10,586 bases of DNA from Acidilobaceae archaeon (GTDB lineage Archaea; Thermoproteota; Thermoprotei_A; Sulfolobales; Acidilobaceae), in contig JALWGG010000166.1 of assembly GCA_027013765.1 (NCBI GenBank), forward strand, positions 1-10,586, given 5' to 3'. Position numbers and translations under genes: made by a program. The notes under the pieces were generated by a model. That model saw only the letters and a list, made by a program, of their open reading frames with translations, was not told the origin of the DNA and did no database searches. Positions 5,617 through 10,586 of the stretch are shown one piece after another; within the stretch, counting starts at the first letter, position 1; each line of letters starts with the position of its first letter.

Positions 5617-7185
5617 TTGCCTAACGTGATAGCTTATATTAAGACTAGGGACCGGCCAGGACTACTGCAAGATGTCACAAGGAGCCTGACTGGTATAGGT
5701 GCCAACATCCTGCTTAGCCTAGGGTATGTTGAAGATAAGATGGCGGTCCTACTATTCATTATAGAGATCTCCAGGGAGATTGAGGATGTAGAGGGTGCCA
5801 TAAGGAGTGTGGTTAAGGATCCGGAAGCCCGTATAGAGGTCAGCTATGTTGGTCCAGACGCTGTTGATATCTTGCAGGATTTCCTGGAGAGTAGGCCGGA
5901 GCTTGCTGGCACCCTGGAGAGGGTGCTTGAGCCCCCAGACCTCCACGATATAATACTTAGGCTATCCGAGGGCGCCGCTAGGCGAGCCTTGGCAGCGTTA
6001 TCTCCTAGGACTCTTGCATGGATCCTGGAGATAGCTGATAAGCAGACTGTGGAGGGGATCGTTAGGTGGGTGGAGTTGAATAGACTACTCCAGGCGCTAA
6101 AGGAGCTTGACCCCGACGAGGCTGTCGACGTGCTGCAGAAGATCGACGAGCAGCTGCGTCGAAGGCTGTTAGCGCTACTGCCACCCGAGTATAAGAAGCA
6201 GGCTGGGGCCCTACTCAGGTACCCGCCGGACTCTGCAGGAGGGATCATGACTAGTAGCCTCCCAGTATTGAAGGGTTATGAAACGGCTGCCGTAGCCCTG
6301 TACCACCTCAGGTCCGGGGATTATGATATTAGGGACACCATAGCCGTGGTAGATGGCGCGGGTAGGCTGCTCGGCCTTGTAGAGGTAAGCGATCTACTCT
6401 CCCAGCCCCCCAATGCGAGGCTTGAGGATATTGCTAGGAGGCCCAGGGTGACTGTGAGTCCCTGGGAGGACCAGGAGACCGTGGCCAGGCTAATGCTTAG
6501 ATATTATCTACGCAGGCTTCCAGTGGTTGAGGATGACAGGTTCCTGGGCGTTATAGCCATAGAGGATGTTGCATACGTGCTGGCAGAGGAGGCTGCAGAG
6601 GACATTGCAAAACTAGTAGGCTCAGAGGTTCCTGTGGAGAGGTATGTGTCTGCAAGGATAAAGGAGCTTGTAAAGGCCAGGCTGCCATGGCTACTCATAA
6701 TATACCTTATAGAGAGTATAACTGCAAACGTGCTGAAAAGCTATGAACACGTGATCGCCAGGGCTGCAGTGCTTGCAGCTTTCATACCACTCATAATGGG
6801 GACTGGAGGCAATGTAGGGAGCCAGGCTGTGGGCCTCATCATAAGGGCGCTGGCCCTTGGAGAGGTGTCTGAGAGGAGTAGGAGCGACGCGTTACTTATT
6901 GTGAGGAAGGAACTTGCGACTTCAAGTATAATAGCACTCGCATTCTCCCTAGTGGGGCTGGGTTTTGCATATGCCGTTAGTAGGAGCATGCTGGTCGCTC
7001 TAGCAGTGGCTTCTACACTGTTCACTGTAATATTGTTTGCGGACCTTGCAGGCGCACTGCTACCCCTCGCTGCCAGGAGGGCTGGGGTGGATCCTGCATC
7101 GGTATCCACACCATTAATAACCACTATTGTCGATGTCAGCGTTGCATTCATATACATGCATATAGCACTGATACTACTCTCCTAA
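5617..7185 (+). CDS. mgtE: MgtE-type magnesium channel with N-terminal ACT domain
   Basis: A membrane Mg2+ channel of about 522 residues, roughly 70 longer than Thermus MgtE (450). Numbered from TTG 5617, residues about 4-80 form an ACT domain: AYIKTRDRPGLLQDVTRSL then GANILLSLGY, the classic first strand, turn and helix. Then come the MgtE N domain (about 105-205, helical, Arg- and Leu-rich), two CBS domains (about 208-262 and 268-328, with MTSSLPVL and LRRLPVVEDDRFLGVI), a plug-like helix (about 330-356) and five membrane segments (about 358-520). The pore signatures are GTGGNVGSQA (395-404) and Asp506 in TTIVDVS, the equivalent of the pore Asp of MgtE. CBS and N domains close the channel at high Mg2+. 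The ACT domain suggests an additional small-ligand input. The start is uncertain: TTG 5548 and ATG 5578 are in frame but have no ribosome binding site, while 5617 has GGTG. The 3' end overlaps the converging sulfhydrylase gene by 12 nt. Confidence 0.87.
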   Translation: MPNVIAYIKTRDRPGLLQDVTRSLTGIGANILLSLGYVEDKMAVLLFIIEISREIEDVEGAIRSVVKDPEARIEVSYVGPDAVDILQDFLESRPELAGTLERVLEPPDLHDIILRLSEGAARRALAALSPRTLAWILEIADKQTVEGIVRWVELNRLLQALKELDPDEAVDVLQKIDEQLRRRLLALLPPEYKKQAGALLRYPPDSAGGIMTSSLPVLKGYETAAVALYHLRSGDYDIRDTIAVVDGAGRLLGLVEVSDLLSQPPNARLEDIARRPRVTVSPWEDQETVARLMLRYYLRRLPVVEDDRFLGVIAIEDVAYVLAEEAAEDIAKLVGSEVPVERYVSARIKELVKARLPWLLIIYLIESITANVLKSYEHVIARAAVLAAFIPLIMGTGGNVGSQAVGLIIRALALGEVSERSRSDALLIVRKELATSSIIALAFSLVGLGFAYAVSRSMLVALAVASTLFTVILFADLAGALLPLAARRAGVDPASVSTPLITTIVDVSVAFIYMHIALILLS

Positions 7186-8340
7186 CAGCCTCTCGATGAT
7201 GCTAGTATACTTCAACGCGTTATCAGGCATCACCAAGACGTAATCCCCCTCCCCTGGCCCGCTCTTCTCAAAGGCAGCCGCCACTGCTCCACTGCTCAAC
7301 CCTAGAAGTATCCCGTCGGTCCTTGCTACCCTCTCAACCATCTCCACCGCCTCCTCTAGAGTGACATCTACCACCCTGCTTGGAGGGGCATGTCTCACCC
7401 ACTTCATCCCTGTCTCCACCCTACGTATTCCAGGGATCCTCTCCCCGGGAGCTGGTTGTACACCTACTACCTCTATACCCCGCCTGTTCCTGAAGTATAG
7501 TGACAGTGCTGAGACGTGGCCTGAGGTCCCCATGCCAGCATAGACTCCCCTGAGCTCTAGCCCTGCACTTCTAGCCTGGTAGTCGATCTCCTTAGCAGTA
7601 TATCTTAGGTGGACTATGAAGTTATAGTCGTTGTTGAACTGGTCTAGGCAGACGGCGCCGTGTGCCTTGGCCTCACGCTTAACCTCATCCAGCGAGTCTA
7701 CGGTTATTGGTTTATCGGTCCACACAACCTCTGCTCCAAGCAATCTTAATAATACCATGCTCTCCCTCCTGACTGGGCCGGGGATATAGGCTCTAACCCT
7801 GAATCCGTGGATTGCCCCTAAAGCTGCTAGTGCGAGCCCCGTGTTGGTTGATGTCGCTTCATACACGCTTGACGGCGGTTTGCCGTGCTCCTTGATATAG
7901 CCTTGGACTAGGCTCCATGCGACCCTATCCTTTATACTCCAGCTATACGGATTATAGGCCTCAAGCTTCCCCCATGCAGTCCTTCCACCCCTTGAAAGGC
8001 TTTCAAGCCTAACAAGTGGTGTAGGCCAGTTCCTATACAATAGCTCTAGGCTCGATCTAAACACTCTGGCCTGGCCCTGGTTTAGCTCCCAGTAGAAGTC
8101 TAGGTCCTCAAGTGGGATCTGTGCATGTTCCCTTTGACTGGAGGCGGGTGCAAGCCTGGGCCCAAGCATCTCAAGTGCATAGTATAGCCTGGCAGACTCC
8201 GGGCTAACCCTGTCATCCTCTACTATTAACGCCTCGGGCACCACGCCCCTCTGAAGGATCGTAGATACTAGGGGTAGTAGCTCCTCTAGGCTGGGGCGGG
8301 GCCTGGGTGGTTTGAGTTTTCCAAGCTCTACCAGCTTCAT
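7174..8340 (-). CDS. O-phosphoserine sulfhydrylase (cysteine synthase, PLP-dependent)
   Basis: A 388-residue cytosolic fold-type II PLP enzyme expected to make cysteine from O-phosphoserine and sulfide. PLP should bind Lys137 in YNPYSWSIKDR. The substrate loop is ATSTNTG (162-168), the phosphate cup GMGTSGH (269-275), and Gln234 lies in LDQFNND. IPGIRRVETG (302-311) holds Arg307, matching the Arg that contacts the substrate phosphate in Aeropyrum pernix OPSS (Lys127/Arg297 there, recalled from memory). An N-terminal region of about 100 residues before the core, and the overall length, also match that enzyme rather than ordinary CysK (about 310). The ATG at 8340 follows GGGGT (8346-8350) by 5 nt. 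A SerK-like kinase gene lies just upstream on the same strand, fitting an O-phosphoserine route. Plain cystathionine or O-acetylserine use cannot be excluded by eye. Confidence 0.88.
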   Translation of the reverse strand: MKLVELGKLKPPRPRPSLEELLPLVSTILQRGVVPEALIVEDDRVSPESARLYYALEMLGPRLAPASSQREHAQIPLEDLDFYWELNQGQARVFRSSLELLYRNWPTPLVRLESLSRGGRTAWGKLEAYNPYSWSIKDRVAWSLVQGYIKEHGKPPSSVYEATSTNTGLALAALGAIHGFRVRAYIPGPVRRESMVLLRLLGAEVVWTDKPITVDSLDEVKREAKAHGAVCLDQFNNDYNFIVHLRYTAKEIDYQARSAGLELRGVYAGMGTSGHVSALSLYFRNRRGIEVVGVQPAPGERIPGIRRVETGMKWVRHAPPSRVVDVTLEEAVEMVERVARTDGILLGLSSGAVAAAFEKSGPGEGDYVLVMPDNALKYTSIIERLLGE

Positions 8341-8398
8341 ATGCTACCCCAATGGTGGCAATGCTGGCCAGGGATTATAGAATTCATATACTAGCTTG

Positions 8399-8407
8399 TA
8401 TTAAAAA
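8399..8407 (-). promoter_or_regulatory. Probable TATA box for the sulfhydrylase gene
   Basis: The minus strand reads TTTTTAATA in the 89-nt gap after the SerK-like gene. The predicted transcript start is near 8378, with a leader of just under 40 nt that includes the GGGGT ribosome binding site. It suggests the sulfhydrylase can be transcribed on its own as well as from the upstream gene. A second A/T cluster at 8386-8393 could serve instead. Confidence 0.45.
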
Positions 8408-8429
8408 TGTTATTAGTAATATTTACATG

Positions 8430-8864
8430 CTATATCAGGTCGTGGAGCATGACATGCAGCTCGGGCACGTGGAACCTTACAATGTGCCTGCTAGTCCTGG
8501 GCGGGAGCAGCTTCCCCGTCAATCCAGCCATCCTAACCATGTCCTTATCCACATGAATCCCCAGCCTCCAGCTGTCGACCTCCACATAGTCTCCATCATA
8601 GTCCACGAGTACTGCTGCTATCATCCTGGCACCGATCCTCCTTAGGGCTTCGAGCCTGTGGTGGCCATCTAGAACTATATAGGTTGAGTCGTCTACAAGG
8701 ATCGGTCTCCTGAGGACCCAAGTCCTGAGGAGGTCCTCAACGAGCCTCCTAACCCTATCCTCGATAACCATTTCATGGGGCCTGAGCGTGCTGATGGGTA
8801 GTAAGGCTAGCTGGTAGCCGTCACCCTTATACATTCCAAACGCGTCCACCCATCCACAGGCCAC
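8430..8864 (-). CDS. serK: Compact SerK-like free serine kinase (ParB/sulfiredoxin fold)
   Basis: A 144-residue protein of the ParB/sulfiredoxin superfamily. Two features point to free serine kinase (SerK), which makes O-phosphoserine from serine and ADP in Thermococcus. The first is LRPHEMV, whose Glu31 aligns with the catalytic Glu30 of SerK. The second is VLDGHHRLEALRRIGA, with the DGHHR motif at 66-70. The C-terminus, with PPRTSRH at 121-127, also matches the SerK end (PKTTRH). The Thermococcus enzyme has about 240 residues. This one keeps both ends and lacks most of the middle. ParB-type CTPase and DNA-binding regions are absent, so chromosome partitioning is unlikely. The next gene, same strand, is an O-phosphoserine sulfhydrylase, which strongly supports a role in cysteine synthesis. 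The GTG at 8864 may be nearly leaderless. ATG 8834, with GGTGG at 8846-8850, is the alternative start. Confidence 0.75.
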   Translation of the reverse strand: MACGWVDAFGMYKGDGYQLALLPISTLRPHEMVIEDRVRRLVEDLLRTWVLRRPILVDDSTYIVLDGHHRLEALRRIGARMIAAVLVDYDGDYVEVDSWRLGIHVDKDMVRMAGLTGKLLPPRTSRHIVRFHVPELHVMLHDLI

Positions 8865-8891
8865 CTGGGATATACTATAATGGAGTGGCTC

Positions 8892-8899
8892 TATTTATA
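8892..8899. promoter_or_regulatory. Near-symmetric TATA element between serK-like and RIO2 genes
   Basis: TATTTATA on the plus strand reads TATAAATA on the minus strand, so one A/T element could direct transcription both ways. Leftward, the start would fall near 8870, just before GTG 8864. Rightward, it would fall near 8921, ahead of the RIO2 gene. A second leftward candidate, TTATAGTATAT, lies at 8870-8880. Confidence 0.5.
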
Positions 8900-8971
8900 C
8901 TATTAACTGGCTGGGTAGGCATAGACTTTATGAGTGCCGGGGCACAACATCATCTATTATAGTGGATGTAA

Positions 8972-8978
8972 GGGTGAT
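8972..8978 (+). promoter_or_regulatory. Ribosome binding site that decides the RIO2 start
   Basis: GGGTGAT lies immediately ahead of two in-frame TTG codons (8979 and 8982) and matches the 3' end of archaeal 16S rRNA. The GTG at 8934 has no such site. Confidence 0.5.
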
Positions 8979-8981
8979 TTG

Positions 8982-9884
8982 TTGGCTAGCAGGCTCCAAA
9001 GGATAATCGACTCACTTGATAGGGTAGACGTCAGAATACTACGCGTCATCGAAACCCAGCTATCTAGATACTACTACGTGCCCCTGGAGGTCATAGAGAG
9101 GAAGGCTGGAATACCAGGATCCAGGCTTGGCAAGAGCCTCTTGAAGCTGACTAGCATGAAACTGGTTAAGAGGAGCCTAGGCTCGTCCTCGGGATACACA
9201 CTGACATACCTCGGGCTAGATGTACTAGCGCTCTGGAGCCTTATCAGGCGCGGTGTACTGGTTAGGGTAGGGGAGAGGATCGGTGTAGGGAAGGAGGGTG
9301 ATGTGTATCTGGTGGAGATGCCTGGCGGCGGCCTGGCGGTGGCCAAGCTCCACAGGGAGGGTAGGACGAGCTTCAGCAAGATTAAGAGGGTTAGGAGCAG
9401 TGTCGCGTTCATCGATAGGAAGCAGTGGTTCAGGATAGCAAAGCTATTGGGTGAGAGGGAGTTTAAGGTACTCGTCAGGCTCCACGAGAAGGGTGCATGG
9501 GTGCCAGAGCCTATAGCCTTGGATAGGCACTGCGTGGTCCAGGAGTATAGGGAGGGTGTGGAGCTATACAGGGTCAGGGAGCTGCCAGTGGATGAGGCCC
9601 ACACCCTCCTTAGGGGCCTGCTGGAGACGCTTAGGATCGCATACACCAGCGTAGGCGTGGTCCACGGGGATTTGAGCGAGTATAACGTATTATATGAGGG
9701 CGGCGGTAGGGGCGTGATCATAGATTGGCCCCAATACGTGTATCGTGAGGAGGATGGCGCTGAGGAGCTGCTCCTAAGGGATATACGTTATCTAACATCA
9801 TACTTCAGGAGGAGGTTCGGCATAGACATCGACATTGAGGACGCGTTAGGCTATGTGAGGGGGGTTAAGAGTGCCCCGCCATAG
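8982..9884 (+). CDS. rio2: RIO2 family protein kinase/ATPase
   Basis: A 300-residue atypical kinase needed in eukaryotes and archaea for late small-ribosomal-subunit maturation. Numbered from TTG 8982, residues 1-90 form the winged helix typical of RIO2 (DVRILRVIETQL, VPLEVIERKAGIPGSRL, YTLTYLGLDVLALWSL). The kinase domain has P-loop GVGKEGDVY (101-109), ATP lysine Lys122 in LAVAKLHREGRTSF, the flexible-loop region after it, catalytic HGDLSEYN with Asp230 and Asn235, and metal-binding IIDWPQ with Asp248, the residue phosphorylated in RIO2 ATPases. The long open frame begins at GTG 8934, but length compared with Archaeoglobus Rio2 (about 282) and the ribosome binding site at 8972-8978 favour TTG 8982. 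The 3' end overlaps the next gene by 14 nt. Confidence 0.93.
   Translation: MASRLQRIIDSLDRVDVRILRVIETQLSRYYYVPLEVIERKAGIPGSRLGKSLLKLTSMKLVKRSLGSSSGYTLTYLGLDVLALWSLIRRGVLVRVGERIGVGKEGDVYLVEMPGGGLAVAKLHREGRTSFSKIKRVRSSVAFIDRKQWFRIAKLLGEREFKVLVRLHEKGAWVPEPIALDRHCVVQEYREGVELYRVRELPVDEAHTLLRGLLETLRIAYTSVGVVHGDLSEYNVLYEGGGRGVIIDWPQYVYREEDGAEELLLRDIRYLTSYFRRRFGIDIDIEDALGYVRGVKSAPP
9857..9864 (+). promoter_or_regulatory. Ribosome binding site of the DUF460 gene inside RIO2
   Basis: GAGGGGGG lies 6 nt ahead of GTG 9871, within the last codons of the RIO2 gene. It fixes the start of the overlapping gene and indicates coupled translation. Confidence 0.65.
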
Positions 9885-10586
9885 GGAGCCCCTCTACATG
9901 GGTGTGGACCTCCACTACGGCAACCCGTCATCGGCTAGGGGTGCAAGATACTACATAGCAGTTGTCAGGGGGGATGGAAGCCTCGCCTACAAGGCCCCGG
10001 AGGCCAGCATAGCCAGGCTGATCAGGGTGGCCTGGGAGCTTAGGCCAAGGGTGATAGCGGTTGATAACCCCTATGAGCTCGCATCCAGTAGGAGGGATTT
10101 AATACGCATACTCTCGATGCTACCCCCAGAATCCAGCGTCGTCCAGGTGAATGTAGTCGATGGAAGGCAGGTCGATGTCAGGGAGGCCGCCAGGAGGGCT
10201 GGCCTAGACCCTGGCCATGGGAAGCCGAGCCCCGGGAAGACAGCGTATCTACTCGCAGTGATGGCGTCGATGGGGCATGGAGAGCCGTTGAGGATCGTGG
10301 AGGAGAAGACGCTCATAGTGATATCGCGTGGCAGGAGCGGGGCTGGGGGTGGCTGGAGCCAGCAGAGGTTCCAGAGGAGGGTTAGGGCCTCGATACATCA
10401 GGCAGCATTGAGGGTTAGGGAGGCCCTAGACAGGGCCGGGCTTGAGTATGATTATAGGTATAGGAGGAGTGAGGGCGGCCTGGAATCGGCTGTGTTCACC
10501 GTCTACGCCCCCCGGAGTAGGCTTAGGGGTGTTGTGAGGAGTTATAGGGGCGTTGACTATAGCATAGAGGTGAAGCCTGTCTATAG
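9871..10586 (+). CDS. DUF460/COG2433 predicted RNase H-fold nuclease (partial, 3' end missing)
   Basis: The first 238 codons of a protein that runs off the window. It belongs to the archaeal DUF460 family (COG2433, predicted RNase H-fold nuclease of the RuvC/YqgF type), usually about 600-700 residues. Asp13 in YMGVDLHYG at the first strand and Asp65 in VIAVDNPYE sit where the acidic residues of RNase H-like folds lie. Further family marks are VISRGRSGAGGGWSQQRFQRR (151-170 spans most of it), AGLEYDYRYRRSEGG and VYAPRSRLRGVV. No member with a proven activity is known to me, so nuclease action is inferred from the fold. GTG 9871 has a strong ribosome binding site. ATG 9898 is a weaker alternative. 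It is coupled to RIO2 by the overlap. Confidence 0.85.
   Translation, partial: MPRHREPLYMGVDLHYGNPSSARGARYYIAVVRGDGSLAYKAPEASIARLIRVAWELRPRVIAVDNPYELASSRRDLIRILSMLPPESSVVQVNVVDGRQVDVREAARRAGLDPGHGKPSPGKTAYLLAVMASMGHGEPLRIVEEKTLIVISRGRSGAGGGWSQQRFQRRVRASIHQAALRVREALDRAGLEYDYRYRRSEGGLESAVFTVYAPRSRLRGVVRSYRGVDYSIEVKPVY

Noticed and set aside
5844..6248. 134-codon minus-strand frame opposite the MgtE N domain
   Set aside because: Ser/Ala-rich shadow of helical coding sequence.
6741..7157. 138-codon minus-strand frame opposite the MgtE membrane domain
   Set aside because: Mirror of a conserved membrane domain; no start signal and no family resemblance.
8430..8864. ParB chromosome-partitioning protein
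   Set aside because: Only the small sulfiredoxin-like fold is present; no helix-turn-helix or dimerisation region, no ParA neighbour, and the motifs and context match SerK better.
9074..9721. 215-codon minus-strand frame opposite the RIO2 gene
   Set aside because: Antisense to a well-supported kinase with all catalytic motifs; Ser/Thr/Pro-rich translation typical of the complement of G+C-rich coding DNA.
10071..10316. 81-codon minus-strand frame near the right edge
   Set aside because: Lies opposite the DUF460 gene, whose family motifs run straight through this stretch.
1..10586. CRISPR array, insertion sequence or integrated element next to the tRNA
   Set aside because: No spaced direct repeats, no transposase or integrase motifs, and no second copy of the tRNA 3' end that would mark an attachment site.

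Overview
The window looks like chromosomal DNA from a hyperthermophilic crenarchaeon, most likely of the Desulfurococcales/Aeropyrum type. The grounds are archaeal protein families (RIO2 kinase, a COG2433/DUF460 protein, S9C acylaminoacyl-peptidase, O-phosphoserine sulfhydrylase), AGG/ATA-rich codon use, short intergenic spaces with A/T-rich TATA boxes about 25 nt ahead of probable transcript starts, GGTG/GAGG-type ribosome binding sites, and a tRNA with an encoded CCA. No phage, transposon, CRISPR or plasmid gene is visible. Apart from the ABC cluster it reads as ordinary core chromosome.

Layout: (1) 1-1796, minus strand: an A+T-rich ABC exporter cluster, ATPase then ABC-2 permease then a further membrane protein cut by the window edge. 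(2) 1797-2194: the largest non-coding gap, with a palindrome-rich patch and a clear TATA box. (3) 2195-3970, plus: acylaminoacyl-peptidase. (4) 4051-4129: tRNA-Gly(TCC), followed within 30 nt by a short-chain dehydrogenase-like gene (4160-4960) whose catalytic Tyr and Lys are both replaced. (5) 4957-5475, minus: HD-domain phosphohydrolase, whose stop codon shares one CTAG with the SDR stop. (6) about 5617-7185, plus: an MgtE-type Mg2+ channel carrying an extra N-terminal ACT domain. (7) 7174-8864, minus: an O-phosphoserine sulfhydrylase preceded by a compact SerK-like free serine kinase. (8) 8982-end, plus: RIO2 kinase overlapping a DUF460 gene that runs off the window.

The clearest functional story is region 7. 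A ParB/sulfiredoxin-fold protein matching free serine kinase SerK lies directly upstream, on the same strand, of a PLP enzyme matching Aeropyrum O-phosphoserine sulfhydrylase. Together they would make cysteine by serine -> O-phosphoserine -> cysteine, without O-acetylserine. The SerK version is much shorter than the characterised Thermococcus enzyme. The second notable item is the ACT-MgtE fusion, which suggests Mg2+ transport may also be gated by a small ligand. RIO2 and DUF460 overlap with a strong internal ribosome binding site, so their translation is probably coupled.

Several start codons are ambiguous. Where a TATA box, ribosome binding site or family length favours an internal start, that start is used and the alternative is given. 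Comparisons with named proteins are from memory and were not run as searches.
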